Below the pieces are notes generated by a model. It saw nothing but the letters and a program-made list of their open reading frames with translations. It had not been told where the DNA came from and did not search any database. This document shows positions 1 through 8,196 of a stretch of DNA of 32,475 nt, one piece after another (within the stretch, counting starts at the first letter, position 1; the number at the start of each line of letters is the position of its first letter). The DNA is from Pseudomonadota bacterium. GTDB taxonomy: Bacteria; Pseudomonadota; Gammaproteobacteria; Ga0077536. The translations under genes were made by a program, and so were the position numbers. The stretch is from assembly GCA_029977665.1 (NCBI GenBank), contig JAPOKK010000013.1, positions 1 through 32,475 of the forward strand, given 5' to 3'.

Positions 1-1420
1 CACGCGGCGCGCGCTCGGCACGCGCTTCCGGGCGACGCGCGCCGCGTGACTCGCTCGCGGGGCCGCGTTCGCGCCAGGCGCGCTCACCGCGCGGCGGTTC
101 GAGCAGCAACGGTTCCTCACCCTGCACGAGCTTTGCCAGCGCCGCGGCGATGCGCCGCGGGTCGACGTCGTGCTCGCGCTGGTAGCGCTCCACGAGTTCG
201 AGGTAGTCGTCGAGATCGGCGGCGGCGAGCGTGTCGGAGATGCTCTGCATGAAACGCGCGAGCCGCTTGTCGTTGATGACCTCGGCCGAGGGCAGTTCCA
301 TGCGCTCGATGGGCTGGTTGGTGGCGCGCTCGATGGTACGCAGCATGCGCGTCTCGCGCGGCGCGACGAGCAGGATGGCGTCGCCCTGACGGCCGGCACG
401 GCCGGTACGGCCGATGCGGTGCACGTAGACCTCGGGGTCGTAGGGGATGTCGTAGTTGATCACGTGGCTGACGCGTTCGACATCGAGGCCGCGTGCCGCG
501 ACGTCGGTCGCGACGAGGATGTCGAGCGTGCCCTGGCGCAGCTCGCCGATGGTCTTCTCGCGCTGCTTCTGCGGCATGTCGCCGTTGATGGCCGCGCAGG
601 CGAAGCCGCGCGCCTGCAGGCGGTCGGCGAGTTCGAGCGTCGCGTGCCGCGTGCGCACGAACACCAGCACGCCCTCGATGCTTTCGCCTTCGAGGATGCG
701 TGTGAGGGCGTCGAGCTTGTGTGCCCCGCCGACCACGCAGTGACGCTGGCGGATGGTCGCCGCGGTCGTCGTCTGCATGCGGATGCTGATGGTCGCGGGA
801 TTGTCGAGATGGCGTTCGGCGATCTTGCGGATCGGTGGCGGCATGGTGGCCGAGAAGAGCGCGATCTGGCGGTCCGGCGGGGTCTCGCCGAGGATCCACT
901 CGATGTCTTCGATGAAGCCCATGCGCAGCATCTCGTCCGCTTCGTCGAGCACCAGGCATTTCAGGTGTTCGAGGGCGAGCGTGGCGCGGCGCATGTGGTC
1001 CATCACGCGGCCCGGGGCGCGGACGACGACATGCACGCCGCGGAGCAGCGCGCGCAGCTGCACGCCGTAGTCCTGGCCGCCGTAGATGGGCAGCACGTGG
1101 AAGCCGGGCAGGTCGGCGGCGTAACGCTGGAAGGCCTCGGCGACCTGGATGGCGAGTTCGCGCGTTGGTGCGAGTACCAGCGCCTGCGGCGCGGCCAGCG
1201 CGAGGTCGATGTGCTGCAGCACGGGCAGCGCGAACGCCGCGGTCTTGCCGGTGCCGGTCTGCGCCTGGCCGATCAGATCGCGGCCGGCGAGCAGCAGCGG
1301 AATGGTTTCGCGCTGGATGGCGGTCGGCGTTTCGTAACCGACCGCGGTGAGGGCGGCGACGAGGGCGTCGCCAAGCGCCAGGTCGCGGAACGACTGCGGC
1401 GTGGAGGAATCTTCGGACAT
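1..1420 (-). CDS. deaD: DEAD-box ATP-dependent RNA helicase, CsdA/DeaD type (3' end beyond window)
   Basis: This is an ATP-dependent RNA helicase of the cytoplasmic CsdA/DeaD group, which unwinds RNA duplexes in ribosome assembly, mRNA decay and cold adaptation. Reading leftward from the ATG at 1420-1418, the frame stays open to the window edge, so about 473 residues are visible and the stop lies outside. The helicase motifs occur in order: Q motif (about 28-36, GYETPTAIQ), Walker A AQTGTGKT (53-60), PTREL, VLDEADEML (DEAD about 159-162), LFSATMP, VFVRTR, ARGLDVERV and HRIGRTGRAGR. The tail after about residue 430 turns Arg/Glu/Gly-rich, the linker normally preceding an RNA-binding domain in this group. 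One oddity is motif Ib, which reads VVVRAPGRVMDH, where the family usually has GTPGR. A perfect TATAAT lies upstream. Family assignment is secure; the exact orthologue is inferred. Confidence 0.95.
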   Translation of the reverse strand, partial: MSEDSSTPQSFRDLALGDALVAALTAVGYETPTAIQRETIPLLLAGRDLIGQAQTGTGKTAAFALPVLQHIDLALAAPQALVLAPTRELAIQVAEAFQRYAADLPGFHVLPIYGGQDYGVQLRALLRGVHVVVRAPGRVMDHMRRATLALEHLKCLVLDEADEMLRMGFIEDIEWILGETPPDRQIALFSATMPPPIRKIAERHLDNPATISIRMQTTTAATIRQRHCVVGGAHKLDALTRILEGESIEGVLVFVRTRHATLELADRLQARGFACAAINGDMPQKQREKTIGELRQGTLDILVATDVAARGLDVERVSHVINYDIPYDPEVYVHRIGRTGRAGRQGDAILLVAPRETRMLRTIERATNQPIERMELPSAEVINDKRLARFMQSISDTLAAADLDDYLELVERYQREHDVDPRRIAAALAKLVQGEEPLLLEPPRGERAWRERGPASESRGARRPEARAERAPR

Positions 1421-1473
1421 GGGAGCCACCTGGCACGGACGTGGGACGGCGGGGAAGCCGACCGGGGCGGCGC

Positions 1474-1502
1474 ATTATAGGCGCCCTGGCCGAATACGCC
1501 AG
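1474..1502 (-). promoter_or_regulatory. sigma70-type promoter for the helicase gene
   Basis: On the minus strand a perfect -10 hexamer TATAAT (1479 to 1474) stands out in an otherwise GC-rich gap. A weak -35 (CTGGCG, 1502 to 1497) sits 17 bp away. Transcription from here would leave a 5' leader of roughly 45-50 nt before the ATG at 1420. The -10 is seen directly; its use is inferred. Confidence 0.55.
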
Positions 1503-1634
1503 CGCCGCGTGCCCGGCGGCGCCGGCCGCGCGGGTCCCCGTGCCGCTCGCGAGCACGTAGAATGGGCTCGACCCCTGGCAACCCGGCCGCGTTGCGCGAC
1601 CGGTGACGCGCGGCGAGCGCGAGGAGCACGCGAC

Positions 1635-3134
1635 ATGAATCACTACGACGTCATCATCGTGGGCGCCGGGCTTTCCGGCATCGGCGCCGCGCGCCGCTTG
1701 CAGGACGAATGCCCGGGCAAGCGTTTCGCCATCCTCGAGGGGCGCGACGCGATCGGCGGTACCTGGGACCTGTTCCGCTACCCGGGCATCCGCTCCGACA
1801 GCGACATGTACACCATGGGCTACGACTCCAAGCCGTGGCGCGAGCCCAAGGCGATTGCCGACGGACCGTCGATCCTCTCCTACGTGCAGGAGGCCGCGCG
1901 CGAGCGCGGTCTGGTCGAGAAGATTCATTTCGGTCACTGGGTGAAATCGGCGGACTGGTCGAGCGCCGACGCGCGCTGGACCATTACGACCGAACACGCC
2001 GGCAGACCCGAGACCTTCACCTGCACCTTCCTCTACATGTGCAGCGGCTATTACAGTTACGAACAGGGCCACGCGCCGTCGTTCCCCGACCGCGAAGCGT
2101 TTGCCGGGCCGGTCATCCATCCGCAGCAGTGGCCGGACGATCTCGACTACGCCGGCAAGCGTGTGGTCATCATCGGCAGCGGCGCGACGGCGATGACGCT
2201 GGTGCCGGCGATGGCGCAGCGCGCCGCGCACGTCACCATGCTGCAGCGCTCGCCGACCTACGTCGTCTCGCTGCCGGCGGAGGACGCGGTGGCCAACCTG
2301 CTACGCAAGGTGCTGCCCGAGCAGCTCGCCTACCGCCTCATCCGCTGGAAGAACATCCGCTTTCAACGCTGGGTCTACCGGCAGACCCGGGTCAAGCCGG
2401 ACAAGGTGCGCGCCAAGCTGCTCGGCATGGTGCGCAAGCAGCTCGGCCCCGACTACGACGTCGAGAAGCACTTCACGCCGAGCTACAAGCCCTGGGATCA
2501 GCGCCTGTGCCTCGTGCCGGACGCGGATCTGTTCAAGGCCATACGCAGCGGCAAGGCCGAGGTCGTCACCGACGAGGTCGAGCGCTTCAGCGCCGAGGGC
2601 GTGGTGCTCAAGTCGGGACAGACGCTGCCGGCCGACATCATCGTCACCGCGACGGGGCTGGAGCTCGTGCTGCTCGGCGGCGCGAGGTTCAGCATCGACG
2701 GCAAGCCGATCGACTTTCCCTCGCGCTGGTCCTACCGCGGCATGATGTTCTCCGACGTGCCGAACCTCGTCTACACGCTCGGCTACATCAATGCTTCGTG
2801 GACGCTGCGCTCGGAACTCGTCGGCGAATACGTCTGCCGGCTACTCAATCACATGGACGACAAGGGTGTGACGGTCTGCACGCCGCGCCTGCGCGAGTCG
2901 GACCGCGACATGCCCGAGCGCCACCTGATCGACGACTTCTCTCCGGGCTATATCCGCCGTGGCATGCACCTGTTCCCGCGCCAGGGCGATCGCGATCCCT
3001 GGCAGAACCACCAGAACTACCTTGCCGATCGCGAGGCCATTCATCACGCACCGATCGAGGATGGCGTACTCGAATTCACGCGCGCGGACGAAGCGGCGCG
3101 CGACGGCGAGGGGGCGGCACGAAGCGCGGCCTGA
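1635..3134 (+). CDS. flavin-containing Baeyer-Villiger type monooxygenase
   Basis: This 499-residue FAD/NADPH-dependent monooxygenase inserts one oxygen atom into ketones (to esters or lactones) or oxidises heteroatoms. The N-terminus has the FAD Rossmann motif VGAGLSGIGAA (about 9-19). The BVMO fingerprint FxGxxxHxxxWP is complete as FAGPVIHPQQWP (156-167). It is followed directly by the NADPH Rossmann motif IIGSGATA, and an ATG motif (TATGLEL) lies towards the C-terminus. Length is normal for the EthA-like class. The frame is open further upstream, but ATG 1635 is chosen because GAGGAG lies 8 bp before it and FAD-fold homology begins at once (MNHYDVIIVGAG). It is transcribed divergently from the helicase and converges on an amidase only 8 bp away. 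The substrate is unknown; a related enzyme lies at 22209-23678. Confidence 0.93.
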   Translation: MNHYDVIIVGAGLSGIGAARRLQDECPGKRFAILEGRDAIGGTWDLFRYPGIRSDSDMYTMGYDSKPWREPKAIADGPSILSYVQEAARERGLVEKIHFGHWVKSADWSSADARWTITTEHAGRPETFTCTFLYMCSGYYSYEQGHAPSFPDREAFAGPVIHPQQWPDDLDYAGKRVVIIGSGATAMTLVPAMAQRAAHVTMLQRSPTYVVSLPAEDAVANLLRKVLPEQLAYRLIRWKNIRFQRWVYRQTRVKPDKVRAKLLGMVRKQLGPDYDVEKHFTPSYKPWDQRLCLVPDADLFKAIRSGKAEVVTDEVERFSAEGVVLKSGQTLPADIIVTATGLELVLLGGARFSIDGKPIDFPSRWSYRGMMFSDVPNLVYTLGYINASWTLRSELVGEYVCRLLNHMDDKGVTVCTPRLRESDRDMPERHLIDDFSPGYIRRGMHLFPRQGDRDPWQNHQNYLADREAIHHAPIEDGVLEFTRADEAARDGEGAARSAA

Positions 3135-3146
3135 GTCCGGGCTCAG
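3131..3146. terminator. short dyad spanning two convergent stop codons
   Basis: CTGAG and CTCAG form a 5-bp stem with a 6-nt loop that covers the stop codons of the monooxygenase and the amidase. There is no T-run. It is weak and could be chance in GC-rich DNA. Confidence 0.25.
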
Positions 3147-4510
3147 TCGGCGAAATCCGGCGCGACCGCTGGCCAGGGGCGCGCCTGTTGCAGCACGTGG
3201 CCGGCATCGAACAGCAGCGCTTCGCCGCCGCGCCGGCCGACCAGCTGGTAGCCCCAGGGCACGCCGAGGGCGTCGCATCCGCCCGGCAGTGACAGCGTCG
3301 GGCAGCCGCTCAGGTTGGCCGGCGCGGTGTAGGCGACGAAGCGCCGCAGTCCCGCGCTGCGCATCTGCCGCGCGGCCTCGGCTCGGCTCGGGGTGAGGCC
3401 GTGCAGGACGGGAGAGAGCAGGACGTCGACCGCCGCGAACAAGCCTCCGAAGCGGCGCGCATAGTCGTCGACGCGCTCGCTGGCCCGTGCCATCGCGGCG
3501 GCGTCGAGCGTCGCACCGTAATCGAGCAAGGCGCTCAGGGCCGGGCCGTAATCAGACGCGCGCGCGGGATAGGTCGCCGCGTGGGCGTCACTTGCGGCGC
3601 GGGCAGTCAATACGAGCCAGTCGTCGGCCTGCGCGCCGAGGCGCGGGATCGCGAGCGGCACGATCGTCGCACCGGCGGCCCGCAGGGTCGACACTGCCTC
3701 GCGCAGCGCCGCGGCAACCGGCGCTGCGACGTCCTCGCCGCACCACGCTTCGTCGTAACCCACGCGCAGCGCGAGGCGGCCGCGCGGCGGTTGCCAGGCG
3801 GGGGCCTCGGCAACCGCCGCACTGGCGACGTGCCACAGCAAGGCCACGTCGCCGACGCTGCGCGCCAACGGACCGACGTGGTCGAAACACGGCGCGAGCG
3901 GGAACACGCCGTCGAGCGGGATGGCGCCGTGGCTCGGTTTGAGGCCGACCACGCCACAGCAGTGCGCCGGGAAGCGGATCGAGCCGCCGGTGTCGGAGCC
4001 GAACGAGCCGAACGCGAGCGCCGCGGCGACGGCGACGCCGGAGCCGCTCGACGACACCCCGGTCCAGGCGTCGGCATGCCACGGGTTGCAAGGCGCGGCC
4101 AGCGAAGGGTGGTGCGCCCCACAGGCGGCTTCGGTGGTCTGGTGTTTGCCGATCAGCACCGCGCCGGCTTCGCGCAGCCGCCGCGTCACGGTTGCCTCGC
4201 CGCCCGGTCGCCAGTTGCGCAGTGCGCGCGAGCCGACGTGCGTCGGTGCCCCGGCTGCGCTGATGATATCCTTGAGTCCGAGCGGCACGCCGGCGAGCGG
4301 CCCGAGCGGACGCCCACGGGCACGGTCGGCATCGATCGCGGCGGCTCGTTCGAGTGCGAGCTCGGCGGTGATCGTGGCGTGCGCGTGCAGCGCCGGTTCG
4401 AGTCGCGCAATGCGGGCAAGCAGGCGTTCGGTCAGATCGCGCGCGCCGAGTTCGCCGCAGCGGATGCGCGCGGCCGTCCGTTCGATCGACGCACTGAAGA
4501 TCCCGCCCAT
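3143..4510 (-). CDS. amidase signature family protein
   Basis: This 455-residue member of the amidase signature family (GatA/fatty-acid amide hydrolase type) hydrolyses carboxamides with a Ser-cisSer-Lys triad. The catalytic Lys is K80 in LGLKDIIS, the cis-Ser lies in the SSSGSG stretch (153-158), and the nucleophile is S177 in DTGGSIRFPAHC. The next conserved block, GVVGLKPSHG, follows normally. No gatB or gatC gene is nearby, so it is more likely a free-standing amidase or aryl-acylamidase than the tRNA amidotransferase subunit. The start at 4510 gives the usual N-terminal helix (ERTAARIRCGELGARDLTERLLARI). It is convergent with the monooxygenase and lies downstream, on the same strand, of the carotenoid oxygenase with an 84-bp gap, so the two could be cotranscribed. 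The substrate is not predictable. Confidence 0.9.
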   Translation of the reverse strand: MGGIFSASIERTAARIRCGELGARDLTERLLARIARLEPALHAHATITAELALERAAAIDADRARGRPLGPLAGVPLGLKDIISAAGAPTHVGSRALRNWRPGGEATVTRRLREAGAVLIGKHQTTEAACGAHHPSLAAPCNPWHADAWTGVSSSGSGVAVAAALAFGSFGSDTGGSIRFPAHCCGVVGLKPSHGAIPLDGVFPLAPCFDHVGPLARSVGDVALLWHVASAAVAEAPAWQPPRGRLALRVGYDEAWCGEDVAAPVAAALREAVSTLRAAGATIVPLAIPRLGAQADDWLVLTARAASDAHAATYPARASDYGPALSALLDYGATLDAAAMARASERVDDYARRFGGLFAAVDVLLSPVLHGLTPSRAEAARQMRSAGLRRFVAYTAPANLSGCPTLSLPGGCDALGVPWGYQLVGRRGGEALLFDAGHVLQQARPWPAVAPDFAD

Positions 4511-4594
4511 GGCGCATCTTTACACGAAGAGGCGCCGGGGGCGCGTGCGGCGTATGCCGTACGCGTCGTTGCCGGCTTGCCGCGGCAGCGCCCT

Positions 4595-6040
4595 TCAGGC
4601 GCTGGCGCCGGCCGCGATCCAGTTGCCGTGGAAGCCGGGCGGAACCCGGTGCGGTAACGTGACCGTGGCGAGCGGCGGTGCAGTGAAGTCCGCGGCGTCG
4701 AGCACGGTGAGCGCCGTGGTGTCGTCGTTCATGTCGACGACCAGCCCGAGCAGCCAGCCGTCGTCCTCGGCCGCATCCGCGCTGCGCGGCACGAACACGA
4801 ACTCGCCCGGGTGGCGCCCAGGGCCGAAGTCGTGCACGGCGCGCTCACCGCGCTCGAGGTCGTGGCGGAACAGGCGCGTATCGGTGACCAGCCCGGGGCC
4901 GGCGGCGGCCGCCGCCATGCAGTAGGCATAGCGGTAGGGGCTGCCGGTGCGACGTTCGTCGTAGCGCGGGAACTCCTGGCCTTCGTTATCGACGATCTCG
5001 CGCGCGACCGCCGCGGCACCGGGGGCCAGCGTCCAGCGCTCGAAGCTCATGCGCGAACCGTCGGGGCCATCGTAATGGTCGTCGAACATGCGATCGTGGG
5101 CGACGACATCGACCACGACGCTGCCGTCGGCGCGTTCGAACGCGTTGGCGGGGTGGAACACGAAGCAGGGATCGACCGCGTACCAGCGCATGTCCGCCGC
5201 CGTGCCGGTACGCGGCAGCAGGCCGACGCGTGCCGGGTGCTCGGGGTTCCAGCGGTAGGGGAACGGGTGTCCGGCGAGCAGCAGTGCCATGGAGAACGTG
5301 ACCGGCAGGTCGAGCACGATCACGTAGCGTGGCGTGATGGCGCAGTCGTGGATGCAGGGGCCGTCGGTGACGGTAATCGGTTCTTCCCGAACGACCCGGC
5401 CGGCGGCGTCGACCACGGTGTGCCACACGGTGTCCTGCACGTCGCCGCGGTAGCAGATGGCATGCAACTCGCCGTTCGCCGGGTCGCGATGCGGATGCGC
5501 GGAGTAGGGGCCGGCGAGACCGCCGGCGAAATCGTCGTAGCGCTGCGTTTCGAGGTTGTCGTCCAGCAGTACCGGCGCGGTGCCGGCCTCGACCAGCGCC
5601 CAGGTACGCCCGGCATGCGCGATGACGTTGGTGTTGACGACGCCGCGCTCGCGCCCGGGCGGCGCCGGCACCGCGGTTTCGCCGAGCGCGGTACTGACCG
5701 CGTCCGAGTGGATCCAGCGATTGCGGTACCACGTGGCCCGGCCGTCGTGCAGGCGTATGCCGTGCACCATGCCGTCACCGACGAACCAGTGGTGCGTGGC
5801 GGGGTTCGGCGCGACCAGCGGATTGGGCCCGATGCGCAGGTAGCGGCCGTCGAGCGCCGGCGGCAGGCAGCCGGTGACGGGCAGGTCGGTGAGGGTGTGC
5901 TCGGCCGTCAGCGGGGTGTGGATACCGCTCAGGTAGGGATGTGCGTCGCCCCGCGTGCGGACCGCGTTGGCGGCGCGGGCGACGCCGCGCGCGCCGGCCG
6001 TGATCGAGGAGCGGATGAGTTTCTCGACTTTGCTCGACAT
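4595..6040 (-). CDS. carotenoid oxygenase family dioxygenase (RPE65/lignostilbene dioxygenase type)
   Basis: This 481-residue non-haem Fe(II) dioxygenase cleaves C=C bonds in carotenoids, apocarotenoids or stilbenes. The four iron-binding histidines expected of the seven-blade propeller fold are visible: H182 (AHPHRD), H231 (IHDCAITP), H296 (FVFHPANAFE) and H471 (FHGNW). Family blocks GPNP (71-74) and FVGDGMVHG (86-94) are also present. The frame is open to 6136, but the start is placed at ATG 6040: GGGAGGT lies 5-6 bp before it, and the upstream extension would read through the operator. It is divergent from a TetR gene with a 35-bp dyad 18 bp upstream of its start, so repression by that TetR is likely. 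No carotenoid biosynthesis gene is visible here, so an apocarotenoid or aromatic stilbene substrate is equally possible. Confidence 0.93.
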   Translation of the reverse strand: MSSKVEKLIRSSITAGARGVARAANAVRTRGDAHPYLSGIHTPLTAEHTLTDLPVTGCLPPALDGRYLRIGPNPLVAPNPATHHWFVGDGMVHGIRLHDGRATWYRNRWIHSDAVSTALGETAVPAPPGRERGVVNTNVIAHAGRTWALVEAGTAPVLLDDNLETQRYDDFAGGLAGPYSAHPHRDPANGELHAICYRGDVQDTVWHTVVDAAGRVVREEPITVTDGPCIHDCAITPRYVIVLDLPVTFSMALLLAGHPFPYRWNPEHPARVGLLPRTGTAADMRWYAVDPCFVFHPANAFERADGSVVVDVVAHDRMFDDHYDGPDGSRMSFERWTLAPGAAAVAREIVDNEGQEFPRYDERRTGSPYRYAYCMAAAAAGPGLVTDTRLFRHDLERGERAVHDFGPGRHPGEFVFVPRSADAAEDDGWLLGLVVDMNDDTTALTVLDAADFTAPPLATVTLPHRVPPGFHGNWIAAGASA

Positions 6041-6057
6041 GGGACCTCCCGGGCGCT

Positions 6058-6092
6058 CGCCGCCTATGTTTACGATGTAAACATAGGCGGCG
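6058..6092. promoter_or_regulatory. operator 1: 16-bp perfect inverted repeat between carotenoid oxygenase and tetR
   Basis: Two perfect 16-bp arms (6058-6073 and 6077-6092) flank a 3-bp GAT centre. The core half-sites are TATGTTTAC and GTAAACATA. This is the most AT-rich DNA nearby and lies between divergent start codons, as expected for an operator of the adjacent TetR protein. The dyad is seen directly; the binding partner is inferred. Confidence 0.85.
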
Positions 6093-6113
6093 CATGGTAA
6101 CGTTGTCAACATG
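6093..6113. promoter_or_regulatory. operator 2: imperfect copy of the same dyad overlapping the tetR start codon
   Basis: CATGGTAAC and GTCAACATG are separated by GTT. Seven of nine positions pair, with the same 9-3-9 geometry as operator 1 and the shared half-site GTnAACAT. The last three bases are the tetR ATG, so binding here would directly autorepress the regulator. The two dyad centres are 28 bp apart. Confidence 0.6.
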
Positions 6114-6692
6114 GGAACGCAGCAGCACAAGGCCACCTATCACCACGGTGACCTGCGCCGCGCGCTGATCGAGAGTGCCCTGCAGCTGCTCGAGACGCGC
6201 GACGACGGCGATGTCGGCCTGCGCGAGGTCGCCCGCCACACCTGCGTCAGTGCAACCGCCGTCTACCGGCATTTCCCCGACAAGGCGGCGCTCTATGCGG
6301 CCCTCGCCGCGGAAGGTTTCGAGCGCCTGGCCGACGCCCAGCTCGCGGCCGCCCGTCGGGCGCGCGAGGACAGCGCGGCGTTCCGCGCGAGCGGCCAGGC
6401 CTACGTGCGTTTCGCGCTGGCCAACCCGGCGCTGTTCCGCCTCATGACCAGCCACATGCACCGGGACGGCAGCACCGGTGTCCTGCTTGCCGACAATCGC
6501 GCCGCGCGCCTGCTACGCGAGCAGGTCGCTCGGCTCATGCCGGCGGCGAGCGAGGCGGAGCGTGCGGTGACGGTGGTGCAGGCGTGGGCCCTGGTACACG
6601 GACTGGCCGTGCTGATGCTGGGCGGACGCATCCCGCCGGACGCCGCACTGATCGAGGCGGCGGTCAACGAGTTCCGGCCCTGGCGGCACTGA
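6111..6692 (+). CDS. TetR/AcrR family transcriptional regulator
   Basis: This 193-residue one-component repressor has an N-terminal YHHGDLRRALIESALQLL helix, then a helix-turn-helix at about 38-60 (VGLREVARHTCVSATAVYRHF) ending in FPDKAALYAAL. An all-helical ligand domain follows, of the class carrying FALANPALFRLM (the WHG-type C-terminal domain). No in-frame start exists upstream of ATG 6111, and no Shine-Dalgarno sequence is visible. The message may therefore be leaderless, or translation may be weak. It is divergent from the carotenoid oxygenase across two dyads, the classical arrangement of a local repressor with its target. The ligand is probably the oxygenase substrate or product, which is inference. 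Confidence 0.93.
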   Translation: MGTQQHKATYHHGDLRRALIESALQLLETRDDGDVGLREVARHTCVSATAVYRHFPDKAALYAALAAEGFERLADAQLAAARRAREDSAAFRASGQAYVRFALANPALFRLMTSHMHRDGSTGVLLADNRAARLLREQVARLMPAASEAERAVTVVQAWALVHGLAVLMLGGRIPPDAALIEAAVNEFRPWRH

Positions 6693-6705
6693 GGGTGCCG
6701 CCAGG
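6679..6705. terminator. stem-loop over the tetR stop codon
   Basis: CCTGGCGGCAC (6679-6689) and GTGCCGCCAGG (6695-6705) are perfect complements with a 5-nt loop containing the tetR TGA. No T-run follows, so it may be a non-canonical terminator or a barrier between the convergent tetR and fbp genes. Confidence 0.5.
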
Positions 6706-6745
6706 CGGTCAAGCCCGACGCGCGGGCGGCGCCGGGACGTGCGTG

Positions 6746-7798
6746 TCAGGCGTTGTTGCTGCCGCCGTTGCTGTTGCCGTTGTTGTGGCGGTCGCGCGCG
6801 ATCTCCGCGCACAGTGCCGCGACGTCCTGCGGACTGCCGAGGATCACCGGCACGCGTTCGTGCAGTGAGCCCGGTTCGACGTCCAGGATGTCGCCGCTGC
6901 CAGTATCGCCGCGGCCGCCGGCCTGTTCGATCAGCCAGGCCATCGGGTTGGCCTCGTACATCAGCCGCAACTTGCCGTTCGGCGCCAATGCCGTTGGCGG
7001 ATAGAGGAACACGCCGCCCTTGAGCAGGACGCGGTGGACATCGGCGACCATCGCGCCGGCGTAGCGGCTGCCGTAGCCCTGACGGCGGCAGTTGTCGAGG
7101 AACCGCCGGTAGCCGGCCGGGAAACCTTCGACGTTGGCCTCGTTGACCGAGTAGATCTTGCCGCGTCGCGGGATCTGCACCTTCTCGCCGGCGCGCACGT
7201 AGTTGCCGATGGCCGGGTCGAGTACGAACATGTCGACGCCGTCGCCGAGCGTCATGACGAAAATGGTCGACGGGCCGTAGAGCACGTAGCCCGCGGCGAC
7301 CTGGCGCCGGCCGGCCTGCAGGTTGGTCTCCTCGCCCGGGGCGACCTCGTAAATTGAGAAGATGGTGCCGACGCTGCCGCCGACATCGAGATTCGACGAG
7401 CCATCGAGCGGGTCGAACAGTACCGCGTAGCGGCAGCCATGGGCCGGCGGGCCATCGACGACGATGAGGTCGTCGTTCTCTTCGGAGCCCAGGACGACCA
7501 CGCCTTCGCGCGCCTGGAGTTCCTGGATGAGGACCTCGTCGGCGATGACGTCGAGGGCCTGCTGGTCCTCGCCCTGGACGTTGACTTCGCCGACGGCACC
7601 CAGGTTGCCGTCGAGACCGGCCGTGCGCAGCCGCGCGGCGATGACCTTTGAGGCGCTGGAAATCGCCGAGACGATCCAGCTGAGCGAACGGCTGCCATCG
7701 GTACGGGCAGCGCGCTCGGCAGCAAGCAGGTGGTTCTGCAGCGTCTGCGGCGCGGGACGGTTACGTAGCGGTACGACGACGGAAGCGGGCTCTGCCAT
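6746..7798 (-). CDS. fbp: fructose-1,6-bisphosphatase, class I
   Basis: This 350-residue enzyme hydrolyses fructose 1,6-bisphosphate to fructose 6-phosphate, the committed step of gluconeogenesis. The metal-binding block is present as GSEENDD followed by VLFDPLDGSSNLD (the DPLDGSSN signature). The substrate-loop region KGGVFLYPP and the block MYEANPMAWLIEQAGG are typical of the class I enzyme. The start is ATG 7798, preceded by AAAGGAG about 7 bp upstream; the frame runs on to 8197, but that extension is Arg/Ala-rich without homology. The last 14 or so residues are an Asn/Gly/Ser tail (RHNNGNSNGGSNNA) beyond the usual end. It is divergent from the glucosylglycerol-type genes, whose sugar nucleotide donor draws on hexose phosphates, so a shared supply role is plausible. 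Confidence 0.97.
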   Translation of the reverse strand: MAEPASVVVPLRNRPAPQTLQNHLLAAERAARTDGSRSLSWIVSAISSASKVIAARLRTAGLDGNLGAVGEVNVQGEDQQALDVIADEVLIQELQAREGVVVLGSEENDDLIVVDGPPAHGCRYAVLFDPLDGSSNLDVGGSVGTIFSIYEVAPGEETNLQAGRRQVAAGYVLYGPSTIFVMTLGDGVDMFVLDPAIGNYVRAGEKVQIPRRGKIYSVNEANVEGFPAGYRRFLDNCRRQGYGSRYAGAMVADVHRVLLKGGVFLYPPTALAPNGKLRLMYEANPMAWLIEQAGGRGDTGSGDILDVEPGSLHERVPVILGSPQDVAALCAEIARDRHNNGNSNGGSNNA

Positions 7799-8196
7799 GA
7801 GGGGCTCCTTTGGTGTTCGTGCTCGGGTTTTCGTTGTCACTATGGGGAGGCATTGTGACCGCACGACGTCAGCGCCGCTGTGAGCACGTTCTAAGATTAC
7901 GCAAGTTAACAATCCTCTCTTGCATGCAAGGCGCGGGCCCGTTCCCGATGCCCCCGCCGCGGCGCGATCGCGGTCCCGGCCGGACGCCGCGGCTGCACCA
8001 AGATGGGGAGGCGCGTGCACGATTACGGCCCACGACGGTCTGGCTGCGGCCCCGTCACCTGGCGCGCCGAACGTGCGGATCGGCCCTGTGGATGCACGTT
8101 TGCGCGTGATTGGCGGTCTCGTGCCGAATGCGCTGGCACGGTTCTCGCTTCGATTGCCGGCAATCGCACCAGCGGCGCGCGGCGCGCCCCGGGACA
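7799..8196. other. intergenic region between divergent fbp and GH13 phosphorylase genes
   Basis: About 400 bp without a convincing gene. It includes an AT-richer patch at 7888-7930 ending in a 12-bp perfect palindrome, CTTGCATGCAAG (7919-7930), that could hold promoter or operator sites for either gene. ORFs crossing it encode Arg/Pro-rich translations and look like shadows. No clear -35/-10 pair could be settled on. Confidence 0.5.

Noticed and set aside
170-1480. 436-residue plus-strand ORF antisense to the helicase
   Set aside because: The minus strand encodes all DEAD-box motifs in order; the plus-strand reading is a mirror of that codon bias.
117-2231. 704-residue minus-strand ORF across the helicase and the first BVMO
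   Set aside because: It lies in a different frame from the helicase and antisense to the BVMO, its translation is Arg/Ala/His-rich, and it has no family motif. It is a high-GC shadow.
3143-4510. Amidase read as GatA of the Glu-tRNA(Gln) amidotransferase
   Set aside because: No gatB or gatC gene is adjacent, and a second amidase paralogue is present; the generic amidase reading is safer.
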